A stretch of 64,000 nucleotides of DNA, taken from contig JAFQQY010000037.1 of assembly GCA_017410365.1 (NCBI GenBank), positions 1 through 64,000 on the forward strand, read 5' to 3'. The stretch's first letter is position 1. Every line of letters starts with the position of its first letter. The notes under the pieces were generated by a model. It worked only from the letters and a program-made list of their open reading frames with translations, searched no databases and had not been told where the DNA came from. Source of the stretch: Prevotella sp. GTDB taxonomy: Bacteria; Bacteroidota; Bacteroidia; Bacteroidales; Bacteroidaceae. Below are positions 1 to 9,021 of this stretch, in pieces. The position numbers were made by a program, and so were the translations under genes.

Positions 1-45
1 ACTTTTGTCTATTCTTTTTGGCATATTTTTCATGTCTCTTCAGTC

Positions 46-61
46 GTATAGCCCGCTATAC
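46..61. other. short perfect palindrome in the left-edge gap
   Basis: GTATAGC and GCTATAC face each other with two bases between them. The rest of bases 1-190 is AT-rich and shows no convincing gene. On the minus strand an ATG at 33-31 could open a reading frame that leaves the window to the left, with an AGGAG-like run near 60-64, but only about ten codons are visible and I do not call a gene. Confidence 0.3.
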
Positions 62-191
62 TCCTTTAGAACACATAAAAAATCTTCTCAAAAATAACAA
101 GACAAACGCACTAAAATCTAAATGACCGATTTGGGTTAAAGAGTAAAAAAACAAGCAAATAGCATAAAAAAACTTTTTAAATGCTTTTTAA

Positions 192-223
192 TTTGGCATA
201 TTCAAAAATAATGCCTAACTTTG
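192..223 (+). promoter_or_regulatory. Bacteroidota-type promoter for the greA leader
   Basis: TTTG (192-195), 20 bases, then TAACTTTG (216-223) matches the Bacteroidota primary-sigma consensus. Transcription should start near 229, about 120 nt before the greA start codon. Confidence 0.75.
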
Positions 224-228
224 CAACA

Positions 229-302
229 GTTTAAGAAACAAAGACATAACGAAGGCAACAAGGATTCCGACATGACAATTGTCGGGATTCTTTCTTTTTT
301 GA
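229..302 (+). ncRNA. putative short leader RNA or attenuator before greA
   Basis: Between the promoter and greA lies a hairpin: bases 260-272 pair with 280-292 over 13 positions (two G-U pairs) around a 7-nt loop, and a T-rich tract follows to 300. This has the form of an intrinsic terminator inside the greA 5' region, so a transcript of about 70 nt should be released. It could be an attenuator for greA or a small RNA. No open reading frame of note fits inside. The structure is seen; the function is inferred. Confidence 0.5.
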
Positions 303-348
303 TGTTTTACAAGAAGACTTAATAATAACACAATAAAAACAATACAAT

Positions 349-816
349 ATGGCATACATGTCACAAGAAGGCTACGACAAAATGCTAGCCGAGTTGCAAC
401 GCCTTGAAAGCATAGAGCGCCCAAAGGCATCTGCCGCCATTGCGGAGGCTAGAGACAAGGGTGACCTTAGTGAGAATTCAGAATATGATGCAGCAAAGGA
501 GGCACAGGCTCATCTCGAAGATAAGATTAACCAGATGAAACTTGCCATCCAGGAGGCTAAAATCATAGACACATCACGTCTGAGCACCGATTCCGTTCAG
601 ATTATGTGTAAAGTAGAAATGACCAACCTTGCCAACAAGGCAAAGATGGCTTACACCATCGTTAGCGAGAACGAGGCTGACCTGCGTGCAGGCAAGATTT
701 CAATCAAGACACCTATCGCTCAGGGACTGCTCGGCAAGAAGGTAGGCGACGAGGTGGAGATAACCATTCCACGCGGCACCATCAAGTTGCGCATCGAAAA
801 GATTTCAATCGACTAA
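349..816 (+). CDS. greA: transcription elongation factor GreA
   Basis: A 155-residue protein of the usual GreA length. The first ~75 residues form the charged coiled-coil hairpin, with the family signature around GDLSENSEYDAAKE, and the rest is the FKBP-like domain ending in the typical GTIKLRIEKI region. GreA enters the secondary channel of RNA polymerase and stimulates cleavage of backtracked transcripts. The start MAYMSQEG agrees with family N-termini. The gene lies 20 nt before the HIT gene and is probably cotranscribed with it; both end at one bidirectional terminator. Expression may depend on read-through of the leader terminator. Confidence 0.97.
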   Translation: MAYMSQEGYDKMLAELQRLESIERPKASAAIAEARDKGDLSENSEYDAAKEAQAHLEDKINQMKLAIQEAKIIDTSRLSTDSVQIMCKVEMTNLANKAKMAYTIVSENEADLRAGKISIKTPIAQGLLGKKVGDEVEITIPRGTIKLRIEKISID

Positions 817-836
817 TCTGATAAGGAGAATAGATT

Positions 837-1229
837 ATGGCAGGTATTTTTGCAAAAATAGCAGCAGGTGAGATTCCTAGTTATAAGTGTGCAGAGAACG
901 ATAAGTTCTATGCCTTTCTTGACATCAATCCGCTGGTAAAGGGACACACACTGGTCATTCCACGCCGTGAAGTCGACTACATCTTCGACCTTACCGATGA
1001 GGAATTGGCAGAAATGACCGTATTTGCAAAGCAGGTGGCAGCAGCCATCAAGCGCGCATTCCCTTGCATCAAGGTGGGCATGGCTGTACTCGGACTTGAG
1101 GTGCCTCACGCTCACATTCATCTTATTCCTATGAACTCAGAAAAAGACATGCTCTTCACAAACCCTAAACTGAAACTCACACCAGAAGAGTTTGAAGAGA
1201 TAGCAAGCAAGATACGCAGCAATTTTTAA
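837..1229 (+). CDS. HIT family hydrolase
   Basis: A 130-residue histidine-triad protein. The active-site motif HAHIHLIP places H91, H93 and H95 in the HxHxH arrangement, and the N-terminal GIFAKIAAGEIPSYK is typical of the HINT/Hit branch. Members hydrolyse purine nucleoside phosphoramidates or related AMP-linked substrates in the cytoplasm; the physiological substrate cannot be told from sequence. It follows greA by 20 nt, a common arrangement in Bacteroidota, so the two probably share a transcript. Confidence 0.95.
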   Translation: MAGIFAKIAAGEIPSYKCAENDKFYAFLDINPLVKGHTLVIPRREVDYIFDLTDEELAEMTVFAKQVAAAIKRAFPCIKVGMAVLGLEVPHAHIHLIPMNSEKDMLFTNPKLKLTPEEFEEIASKIRSNF

Positions 1230-1232
1230 AAC

Positions 1233-1270
1233 AATAAAAAAGTGAACAGTTGATTGTTCACTTTTTTATT
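1233..1270. terminator. bidirectional terminator between HIT and manC
   Basis: A perfect 16-bp inverted repeat (1233-1248 with 1255-1270) around a 6-nt loop, with an A-run on the left arm and a T-run on the right, so it can stop transcription from both sides. It sits between two convergent genes. Confidence 0.9.
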
Positions 1271-1271
1271 T

Positions 1272-2357
1272 TCATATAAAGTCATCGCCGAATTTCATTC
1301 CCACTTCGTTGACATATTTCTTTACGAGCGACGACGAATCGCCTTTCTTACATATCAGAATCACATTGTCCTTCTCTGCCACTATAAAGCCTTTCAGTCC
1401 GTTTATCACACCGAGCTTACCCTTTGGCAACTTTATTATGTTGTTCTGACAATCATCAAGTATCACATCGCTGTCTAGCACCACATTATCGTCTGCCGTT
1501 CTGCTCATGCACTCGTAAATGGCATGCCATGTGCCAAGGTCGGCCCATCCGAAATCACATTTCATCACGTAGACATTGTTGCAACGCTCCAGTACAGCAT
1601 TGTCTATTGATATATTAGGGAAGAGTGAGTAGAACTCACGCGTAAAGTCAATGCCGTCTTGCAAGGTCTGGTTTGGCTTTGTAGTCCTAAACAGTTCGAG
1701 CGTTTCAGGAAACAAGTCCACAAAGTTGCTATTGAACACCTTGAAGTTAGCAAGTATCATACCAGTATTCCAAAAGAACTCGCCGCTCTCAATAAACATT
1801 GTCGCAAACTCACGCTCTGGCTTCTCTGTAAACGACTGCACCTTATACACATCTTCGGTATCTGTCGGCTCACCCATCTGTATATAGCCGTAGCCTGGTT
1901 CCGGACGTGTCGGGCGCACTCCCATCACAAGCATCGCATTGTGGGTGGCAACAAGACTCAGACCGCGTGTCAGATTGCTCACAAACGCATCCTCGTTAAG
2001 CACCAGCTCATCTGAAGGAGATACTATGATATTAGCCTCAACATTTCGTAAGCCAATAGTCATCACCGCCCATGCAACACATGCTCCTGTATTGCGGTTA
2101 ATAGGTTCTATGATGATATTTCCGTCTGTCAGTTCTGGCAGTTGCTCCTTGACGATGCTTGCAAATTCAGTATTTGTACACAGATATATATTCTCTTTCG
2201 GCAATATCTTGCAAAACCTGTCGTAAGTAGATTGCAATTGTGTACGCCCCGTTCCAAACAAATCGATAAACTGCTTCGGATATTTGTCTCTGCTGCACGG
2301 CCATAATCGTCTGCCTCTGCCGCCAGCAAGTATTATACAATAATTATCCTTGTTCAT
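1272..2357 (-). CDS. manC: mannose-1-phosphate guanylyltransferase
   Basis: A 361-residue nucleotidyltransferase that makes GDP-mannose from mannose-1-phosphate and GTP, feeding surface glycan and GDP-fucose synthesis. The N-terminal LAGGRGRRLWPCSRDKYPKQ carries the GGxGxRLxPxSR...PKQ signature, and FTEKPE and the FWNTGM region are family hallmarks. It is the short, monofunctional form without the C-terminal isomerase domain of long ManC/AlgA proteins. It is convergent with greA-HIT and divergent from the helicase gene. No clear promoter motif stands out upstream. Confidence 0.93.
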   Translation of the reverse strand: MNKDNYCIILAGGRGRRLWPCSRDKYPKQFIDLFGTGRTQLQSTYDRFCKILPKENIYLCTNTEFASIVKEQLPELTDGNIIIEPINRNTGACVAWAVMTIGLRNVEANIIVSPSDELVLNEDAFVSNLTRGLSLVATHNAMLVMGVRPTRPEPGYGYIQMGEPTDTEDVYKVQSFTEKPEREFATMFIESGEFFWNTGMILANFKVFNSNFVDLFPETLELFRTTKPNQTLQDGIDFTREFYSLFPNISIDNAVLERCNNVYVMKCDFGWADLGTWHAIYECMSRTADDNVVLDSDVILDDCQNNIIKLPKGKLGVINGLKGFIVAEKDNVILICKKGDSSSLVKKYVNEVGMKFGDDFI

Positions 2358-2527
2358 ATCTTGTTTTTTAGTATTAGTTATTATTTTCAGCCTCTAAGGT
2401 AATAATAAAATATCAGATAGACAAGGTTTTTAATTATTTTTATATCATAGTTACCATTATAGACACTTCTTTTATGCAAACGGACTCAACAAGCAATAAA
2501 AATAGCGTTTTTCTCATTTATTTATAT

Positions 2528-2535
2528 TAACTTTG
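2528..2535 (+). promoter_or_regulatory. -7 element directly before the helicase start
   Basis: TAACTTTG ends only five bases before the ATG at 2541. With the usual spacing, transcription would begin at or next to the start codon, which predicts a leaderless mRNA. The -33 TTTG element is not obvious; only a T-run near 2508-2512 is present. Confidence 0.5.
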
Positions 2536-2540
2536 CAACT

Positions 2541-5500
2541 ATGATAACTGCAGAAGAACTGTTCGACAGATGCCGCGAAATTGTATGTAGCCACATAGAC
2601 GGAGAGAGCTATATAAACAAGCGCGTTCACGAAACTTTAAAACTTGCCTGCACCGAGGGTACACGAAATAGCGGCATAGCCTTCGGCAATCTTTTTTCGC
2701 AGGTTAGCTATCTCTGCAAGACAAATCGCATCGAGCCTCGTGACAAGGCTGCCATTCATCGAATGAGGCGCAATTCCAACAGCGATACGCCCCTCTCTAA
2801 CGAGCAGTTGGCAGAAGACATCAGCGCACTTGCCCTGTTCATATCAAAGGTGTTCAACACCACAGCCCCCTCCGAACTGTACATTCCAGGCAGAACTACA
2901 GAGAGAAGTCTAAAAAAGACGGCAGCGAAAACTCAAATCAAGTATATCAGAGCCATCGTCAACTCATGGGATGAGAACTATGTTTATGCAACTTCTGACG
3001 ATGAAAGTGATTTGCTGATAGACTACTATAATAAGGATAAATTTGCCGACAACTCTTACATAATAGACATTCTGAGAGAAGGGATGCAAATTAATCTGCT
3101 AGATTGTGACGTTGCAAACGGTGGAATAATATGCCCTTTACTCATTGTGGTCGAACCTGACTTCCTGCTTGACATCAGTTCACTGGCGGCATGCTTTACC
3201 GACTATGGCTGTCACCCGCTATCATACACCATTGGCAGAATGCGTCAACGCCCAAATTCACAGGCTATATTGTTGGGAAACTTTGCAGGCAGCGCACTCG
3301 ACGATATTATCAACGACCCGGATTTCAGACTAAGCAACACCATAAACAAGTCGTTTCGCGAGCAGGCTTTGCAATTCTGCACTTGCAATGACTTCCATGC
3401 CAAAGCCTTTCTTGACGATGCAGCACGACAGGCAGACAACATAAAAGAAGCTGTGAATGTGCTGTTTGACAAAAAAAACACTGACAAAAAATCACAGCGC
3501 GACAAGGTGCTGTTAGAGCCCTCGTTCGTATGCGAACAGTTAGGACTGCAAGGGCGAATAGACCTTATGACACACGACTTCAGGCTGATAGTAGAACAGA
3601 AATCCGGCAAGAACATGTATATTGAGCGCAACACCAGCGCCAAGCATGGCCGCTATCGCGAAGACCACTACTGCCAGCTGATATTATACTATGGCGTACT
3701 GAATTATAATTTTGGAACAGGAACAAAACCCGACAGCTATCTGCTATATTCAAAATATCCAGCAGACAAAGGGTTGATGGTTTCTGGATTTGCAACAACA
3801 ACATTCCTTGAAATAATGAAAGTGCGAAACCGCATAGTAGCACAAGAGTATCTCTTTGCACATGACGGCTTCGACAAGCACATCGGACAAATCAATACAG
3901 AGACACTCAATGAAAGAGGCATGTCAGGATTCTTCTACGAGAAATATCTCAAACCGCAGATTGACGACATCACCGTTCCATTACACTCATTACCAGAGAT
4001 TGAGCACAACTATTTCTGCCGTATGATGACGTTCATCTATCGAGAGCAATTGGCATCTAAAGTTGGAGGACCCGACGGGCAGGCTGTTGCTGCATCTGAC
4101 TTATGGAACATGCCTTTGCATGAGAAACTGGAAACAGGCAACATCTTCCTTCATCTTACTGTTATCGAAAGACAGTCTGACGGTAACGGCAGCGGATATA
4201 ATATCATAACACTGGCCGTTTCCGAACAAGGAGCTGATTTTCTGCCCAACTTCAGACGAGGCGACATGGTGTACGTATACAAATACGACCGTGAACCAGA
4301 TGTCAGGAAAAACATTCTCTACAAAGGAACTTTAGAGGAAATAAGCAGCAGTCGCCTGGTTGTAAGACTCAACGAGCGCCAACAGAACGACAGCATATTC
4401 AATACTGGCAACTGTCATACATACGCAATAGAGCACACTCATAGCGACGTAGCTACATCAAGCGCCATACGTGGACTGCACGAACTGATAACAGCACCGA
4501 AGGAACGAAAGGACATACTTCTTGGGCAGCGACAACCGGAAGCAGATACCAACAGAACACTGACACGCAACTATCATCCTAACTACGACGACATTCTGCT
4601 GCGCATAAAACAAGCTAATGATTACTTCATGCTTATCGGTCCTCCTGGAACCGGCAAGACATCGATGGCTTTGCAGTATATGGTAAAGGAAGAACTGGCA
4701 ACAGACAATACTGCCAATATTCTTATTACATCGTACACCAACCGTGCAGTAGATGAAATATGCTCCATGCTATGCGATTGCGGACTCGATTTCATCAGAA
4801 TTGGCAATGAGGCTTCATGCGACCCACGCTTTGCCGGCTATATGCTTGAAAGCACTTTTGGCAGCAATCCCAAACTAAACGATATCAAGCAACGGTTGGA
4901 AAATGTGCGCATCATTGTTGGCACAACATCTACTCTGCAAGCAAGACCGTTTATCTTTGAGATGAAAAGTTTCTCTATTGCCATAATCGACGAGGCATCA
5001 CAGATTCTGGAACCTAACATCATTGGGCTATTGGCTAAGCACAGAACTGACGGAAAAACGTGCATAGGCAAATTCGTACTCATTGGCGACTACAAGCAGC
5101 TGCCTGCCGTGGTACAGCAAAACGAGAAGATGACTGCCGTAAGCGAACAGAATCTTATTGATATATGCCTTTCCGACTGCAGGTTGTCGCTATTTGAACG
5201 TCTGATTCGCTGGGAACGGAAGCAAGGTCGCACACAGTTCATTGGCACATTAAGACACCAAGGACGTATGCATCCGGCAATAGCGCAATTCCCAAACGAG
5301 ATGTTCTATAAAGAAGAGCGACTTGAACCTGTACCCTGCCCTCACCAACTTGACACAAGTCTCAACTACAACTTGCCCCCACTTGATGCCATCGATGCAA
5401 TGCTGCAACAGGAGCGTATGATTTTCATTCCGTCTGAGAACTGTATTGACGTAAAGACATCAGAGAAGGCTAATGCCAGCGAAGCAATCATTGTGGCAGA

Positions 5501-5915
5501 CCTGCTGCGTCGCATATACCGCTTCTACGCCAATGAGTTCGATGCCGACAGGACTGTAGGTGTTATTGTTCCCTACCGCAATCAGATAGCGATGATACGT
5601 CATGAGATAGAGAAACTTGCAATTCCTGTACTTGAAAACATTTCTATCGATACAGTAGAGCGTTATCAAGGCAGCCAGCGCGATGTTATCATCTACTCGT
5701 TTACCATCCAACGCCCATCACAATTGATATTCCTCACTGCCAACTGCTTCGAGGAAAACGGTAGGGTGATAGACCGCAAACTAAATGTTGCCATCACAAG
5801 GGCAAAAAAACAAATGATTATGACTGGAAATGCTGATGTTTTGAACAGAAACAGTATCTTTGCAGAGATAATCAGACGATATCGTACAGACCTATATAAT
5901 AGGAATAATTCATAA
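2541..5915 (+). CDS. Dna2-like fused PD-(D/E)XK nuclease and SF1 helicase
   Basis: A 1124-residue two-part enzyme. The N-terminal half has a RecB/Cas4-type nuclease: GRIDL (motif II), VEQKSGK (ExK motif) and QLILYY (QxxxY motif). The C-terminal half is a superfamily 1 helicase: GPPGTGKT at 700-707, DEAS at 817-820, VERYQGSQRD from 1039 and LNVAITRAKK from about 1081. The four-cysteine iron-sulfur cage of true Dna2 is not clear; I see only isolated cysteines. It probably unwinds and cuts DNA ends or branched DNA in repair. Its stop lies two bases before the ABC gene, so the three genes to 7095 form one operon. A defence role is possible but nothing here shows it. Confidence 0.88.
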   Translation: MITAEELFDRCREIVCSHIDGESYINKRVHETLKLACTEGTRNSGIAFGNLFSQVSYLCKTNRIEPRDKAAIHRMRRNSNSDTPLSNEQLAEDISALALFISKVFNTTAPSELYIPGRTTERSLKKTAAKTQIKYIRAIVNSWDENYVYATSDDESDLLIDYYNKDKFADNSYIIDILREGMQINLLDCDVANGGIICPLLIVVEPDFLLDISSLAACFTDYGCHPLSYTIGRMRQRPNSQAILLGNFAGSALDDIINDPDFRLSNTINKSFREQALQFCTCNDFHAKAFLDDAARQADNIKEAVNVLFDKKNTDKKSQRDKVLLEPSFVCEQLGLQGRIDLMTHDFRLIVEQKSGKNMYIERNTSAKHGRYREDHYCQLILYYGVLNYNFGTGTKPDSYLLYSKYPADKGLMVSGFATTTFLEIMKVRNRIVAQEYLFAHDGFDKHIGQINTETLNERGMSGFFYEKYLKPQIDDITVPLHSLPEIEHNYFCRMMTFIYREQLASKVGGPDGQAVAASDLWNMPLHEKLETGNIFLHLTVIERQSDGNGSGYNIITLAVSEQGADFLPNFRRGDMVYVYKYDREPDVRKNILYKGTLEEISSSRLVVRLNERQQNDSIFNTGNCHTYAIEHTHSDVATSSAIRGLHELITAPKERKDILLGQRQPEADTNRTLTRNYHPNYDDILLRIKQANDYFMLIGPPGTGKTSMALQYMVKEELATDNTANILITSYTNRAVDEICSMLCDCGLDFIRIGNEASCDPRFAGYMLESTFGSNPKLNDIKQRLENVRIIVGTTSTLQARPFIFEMKSFSIAIIDEASQILEPNIIGLLAKHRTDGKTCIGKFVLIGDYKQLPAVVQQNEKMTAVSEQNLIDICLSDCRLSLFERLIRWERKQGRTQFIGTLRHQGRMHPAIAQFPNEMFYKEERLEPVPCPHQLDTSLNYNLPPLDAIDAMLQQERMIFIPSENCIDVKTSEKANASEAIIVADLLRRIYRFYANEFDADRTVGVIVPYRNQIAMIRHEIEKLAIPVLENISIDTVERYQGSQRDVIIYSFTIQRPSQLIFLTANCFEENGRVIDRKLNVAITRAKKQMIMTGNADVLNRNSIFAEIIRRYRTDLYNRNNS

Positions 5916-5917
5916 AA

Positions 5918-6685
5918 ATGGACAACGAACCGATAGTATTAGACAACCTAAGTATTGGCTACGGCAAGAAAACCGTTGCCAGCAACCTATCGCTTAGTAT
6001 CAGGCAAGGCGAACTGACATGCCTGCTAGGCGCTAACGGCGCGGGCAAGTCTACATTGCTTCGCACCTTATGCGGGTTTCAACCGAAACTGGATGGCTGC
6101 ATCACCATCATGGGGCGACAGATAGAGGATATGGACAATAAAGAACTCTCGCATCTGGTCAGTGTGGTTCTTACAGACAAGCCTGATACCTTGAATCTAA
6201 GCGTGCGCCAATTGGTTGCTCTTGGACGTGCACCTTACACTGGTTTTTGGGGAAAGTGCAACGATAGCGACATGGCTATAGTTGACGAGGCGCTAAGCAT
6301 GGTTGGCATAAACACACTGAGCGAGAGAATGATAGGCACATTAAGTGATGGAGAGCGACAAAAGACAATGATAGCCAAGGCTTTGGCACAACAAACCTCA
6401 ATAATATTCCTTGACGAACCAACAGCCTTTCTTGACTATCCGAGCAAGGTAGATACGCTGATGCTACTAAAGCGGATATGCCAAAAAACAGAAAAGACTG
6501 TTTTTCTGTCTACCCACGACGTAGAACTGGCATTGCAAATAGCCGACAGGATATGGTTGATGGGCGACAAAGGGATTGCAACCGGAACACCAAAGCAACT
6601 GGCTGATTCGGGACAGCTGCAAGACTTCTTCGACAGCGACAGTCTGATGTTTGATGAAAAGAACGGAATTTTTAAAGTTATATGA
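5918..6685 (+). CDS. FecE/BtuD-type ABC transporter ATPase
   Basis: A 255-residue nucleotide-binding subunit of the iron-siderophore/heme/cobalamin importer class. Walker A GANGAGKST is at 38-46, the signature LSDGE at 142-146, and Walker B FLDEP ends around 168, followed by a His-loop STHD. The Q-loop glutamine is absent: the region reads VVLTDKP. No permease or binding-protein gene is nearby, so it must work with components encoded elsewhere. It starts two bases after the helicase stop and its TGA overlaps the next ATG (ATGA at 6682-6685), which suggests translational coupling. Confidence 0.88.
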   Translation: MDNEPIVLDNLSIGYGKKTVASNLSLSIRQGELTCLLGANGAGKSTLLRTLCGFQPKLDGCITIMGRQIEDMDNKELSHLVSVVLTDKPDTLNLSVRQLVALGRAPYTGFWGKCNDSDMAIVDEALSMVGINTLSERMIGTLSDGERQKTMIAKALAQQTSIIFLDEPTAFLDYPSKVDTLMLLKRICQKTEKTVFLSTHDVELALQIADRIWLMGDKGIATGTPKQLADSGQLQDFFDSDSLMFDEKNGIFKVI

Positions 6686-7095
6686 TTACACAAACAGAAA
6701 TAGTATTAAATCCACGCTCACGCGGATTTCATCTTATAACAAGCGAGATTATCAGACAATTGCCGGAACTACCAAGAACCGGCATGCTCAATCTGTTTAT
6801 AAAGCACACATCATGCGGACTGTGCATAAACGAGAATGCCGACCCCGATGTACGTCACGACATGAAGGGAATATTCGACCGTTTGGTGCCTGAGAACCAA
6901 CCGTTCTTCCTGCACACATTCGAAGGCAGCGACGATATGCCCAGCCATGCCAAGTCCGTCATTTCTGGTGTCAGTCTTAACATACCCATCAGCAACGGCA
7001 AACTTAATATGGGCACATGGCAGGGCATATATCTCTGCGAGTATCGCGATTATGGAGGTGCTCGCCGAATTGTAGCAACCGCTATCGGCGAATAG
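6682..7095 (+). CDS. YjbQ/UPF0047 family protein
   Basis: A 137-residue protein of the YjbQ family, which forms trimers and has weak thiamine-phosphate synthase activity in E. coli. The family motifs HTSCGLCINENADPDVRHD (residues 42-60) and the C-terminal GTWQGIYLCEYRD are clear. It overlaps the ABC gene by four bases. The real cellular role of the family is not settled, and the neighbours do not add a clue. Confidence 0.93.
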   Translation: MITQTEIVLNPRSRGFHLITSEIIRQLPELPRTGMLNLFIKHTSCGLCINENADPDVRHDMKGIFDRLVPENQPFFLHTFEGSDDMPSHAKSVISGVSLNIPISNGKLNMGTWQGIYLCEYRDYGGARRIVATAIGE

Positions 7096-7100
7096 CCATC

Positions 7101-7724
7101 CTATCTAATGAAATTAGTTTTCACTGCCGGTTCATGCTCAGGTTCGGCAATACCTGCCTGCTTGCCTGCTTCAATGCATCGTAGCATCCAAGCCATGTTT
7201 CTTCCCAACTGGCGCATTGTCTGCATGCCTTCAAGGTCCTGACGCACCTCTTCTGGTGTGTTTCCATGCACTTCATTCCAATATTGAGACGATACAACAG
7301 GCATGTTGGCTATTGTGAAATAACGGTTCATATCCTCAAAACCGCCCTGCGCACCGCCTCGGCGGCAACTTACTATTGCAGCAGCAGGCTTATTGGCATA
7401 GATTGATAGTTTTGAACAGAAGGCTCTATCCATAAAGCATTTTATTGCTCCTGATGTGCCGGCAAAGTGGATTGGTGTTCCAAAGACAAAGCCATCGGTT
7501 TCTTTTACCTTCTTAAGAAACTCGTTCACCATATCCTCTCCATACCAGCATTGCAGCGTTTCCTTGCATTTACCACATCCGATACATCCCATGGTCGGCT
7601 TGACGCCACACCACAGTATTTCTGTTTCAATACCCTGCTTGTTCAATTCGCCAGCCACTTCTTCAAGTGCTGTATGCGTACAGCCGTTCTTGTGCGGACT
7701 GCCATTTACCAATAAAACTTTCAT
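7101..7724 (-). CDS. iron-sulfur flavoprotein / NADPH-dependent FMN reductase family
   Basis: A 207-residue flavodoxin-fold protein. The phosphate-binding loop is at the N-terminus (NGSPHKNGCT), and GTPIHFAGTSG is the second FMN-contact region. C47, C50, C53 and C59 make a compact CX2CX2CX5C cluster typical of iron-sulfur flavoproteins, so it probably carries FMN and a 4Fe-4S cluster and moves electrons in the cytoplasm. Partner and substrate are unknown. It lies 89 nt downstream of the galactanase gene on the same strand and could be on its transcript, but functionally it looks unrelated. It converges on yjbQ with only five bases between stops. Confidence 0.87.
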   Translation of the reverse strand: MKVLLVNGSPHKNGCTHTALEEVAGELNKQGIETEILWCGVKPTMGCIGCGKCKETLQCWYGEDMVNEFLKKVKETDGFVFGTPIHFAGTSGAIKCFMDRAFCSKLSIYANKPAAAIVSCRRGGAQGGFEDMNRYFTIANMPVVSSQYWNEVHGNTPEEVRQDLEGMQTMRQLGRNMAWMLRCIEAGKQAGIAEPEHEPAVKTNFIR

Positions 7725-7813
7725 TTCTATAATCCTTAAATTTAATTCTTCAACTCTTTATCAACCATCTCTAAATGCTCCTCTCTCAACTGAAGGAGAC
7801 TGAAAAGGGTCGC

Positions 7814-8836
7814 CTATTTCTTTCCCGCCGCTTCTGTAAATGCTTCCATTATGGCAGTCGGCCTGTCTTGCATGAATGCACCGAGCGGATAGTGACGTTC
7901 TAGTTCTGGAGCCCAATAGTATACACCAAGACACAATCCGTCTGTCTGTGTCTTACAGGCATTTATTAGTTTAGATATAAATATCTTTCCTTCTTCAGGC
8001 TTACGCTTCTCAACGCCCGTCTCCACCACCATTGTCGGACAGTTGTATTTCCTTTGCATGCGGTTTATATTGGCTATTGCTTTCTCGAGAGTCTCATCTG
8101 CCGTCTTAGTATGCCCTGCCTTAATATCCCAATAAGGATAAATACTAACACCTATGATATCCCATTGTGCTCCATACTTTTGCAGTCCATCGAAAACCCT
8201 GTCATAGCGTTTGGGCTCACAAGCACAATCAAGGTGTATTATCACCTTAGCATCAGGATAAACTTTCTTAACGGCTTCATAACCAGCCTGAGTCAGTCCG
8301 GCATACTGCTCCATATTCTCCTTGATGTTGCCCATGGGCCAAAGAAAACCATTGGTGGTCTCATTGCCTACCTGTACCCAACGAACATCAATGTCATGCT
8401 TCTTAAGAAGTTTGAGAGTTTCTTTTGTATGCTTGGCCAAAGCCTTTTTCATCTTCTTATAATTCAAGCCAGCCCACGATTTCGGTATGTTCTGCTGACC
8501 AGGATCGGCCCACCAGTCGCTATAATGAAAATCTATCATCACCGGCATACCGTATTGCTTTGCCCTTAAAGCCATTCTAAGCACATCTTCCTTATTGCAT
8601 GTACTGTCTTTTGGTTCAACCCACACACGCAGACGGATGCTGTTCAGTCCTAGTTCCTTCATCAACTGTGTATTTTCACGAGGTTCTCCCTTGGCGTTAT
8701 ACAATTGTCTGCCATGCTTTTCGTGCATAGTAGTGCCGCTTATATCCGCACCCAGCCAAAAGGGGTCTTTTTCTACGCTTTCTGCCTGTAATGCAAGGTT
8801 TATTAACAAGCAAAACAAGAGTGTAAGATTCCTCAT
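7814..8836 (-). CDS. GH53 endo-beta-1,4-galactanase
   Basis: A 340-residue secreted arabinogalactan endo-beta-1,4-galactanase. Residues 1-18 are a signal peptide; the GH53 TIM barrel fills the rest. E159 in VGNETTNGFLWP is the expected acid/base and E272 in VVETGVE the nucleophile; DFHYSDWWADPGQQ is the classic GH53 strand motif. The enzyme cuts type I galactan, a side chain of rhamnogalacturonan I, which fits the pectin genes that follow from 11.7 kb. It has its own promoter at 8879-8909. Confidence 0.95.
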   Translation of the reverse strand: MRNLTLLFCLLINLALQAESVEKDPFWLGADISGTTMHEKHGRQLYNAKGEPRENTQLMKELGLNSIRLRVWVEPKDSTCNKEDVLRMALRAKQYGMPVMIDFHYSDWWADPGQQNIPKSWAGLNYKKMKKALAKHTKETLKLLKKHDIDVRWVQVGNETTNGFLWPMGNIKENMEQYAGLTQAGYEAVKKVYPDAKVIIHLDCACEPKRYDRVFDGLQKYGAQWDIIGVSIYPYWDIKAGHTKTADETLEKAIANINRMQRKYNCPTMVVETGVEKRKPEEGKIFISKLINACKTQTDGLCLGVYYWAPELERHYPLGAFMQDRPTAIMEAFTEAAGKK

Positions 8837-8878
8837 TATATTAAATGATTTGATAGATTTGTAATAATATTATCTTTG

Positions 8879-8909
8879 CAAATATACTAATTTATCTGCT
8901 AACGGCAAA
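8879..8909 (-). promoter_or_regulatory. promoter of the galactanase gene
   Basis: Read on the minus strand: TTTG (8909-8906), 19 bases, TATATTTG (8886-8879). Predicted start near 8873, leaving a leader of about 36 nt. Confidence 0.75.
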
Positions 8910-8956
8910 GGCTTTCTGTTGTTTTCACGGTTTGCGACGCTTTTTGATAAATATTT

Positions 8957-8987
8957 TTTGCTCTCTCATTAAAAACATTTAACTTTG
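8957..8987 (+). promoter_or_regulatory. promoter of the C-GCAxxG-C-C gene
   Basis: TTTG (8957-8960), 19 bases, TAACTTTG (8980-8987), with the ATG at 9022. It is divergent from the galactanase promoter. Confidence 0.75.
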
Positions 8988-9021
8988 TAAACTGAACGTA
9001 TTTATAAATCTGACACAAACA

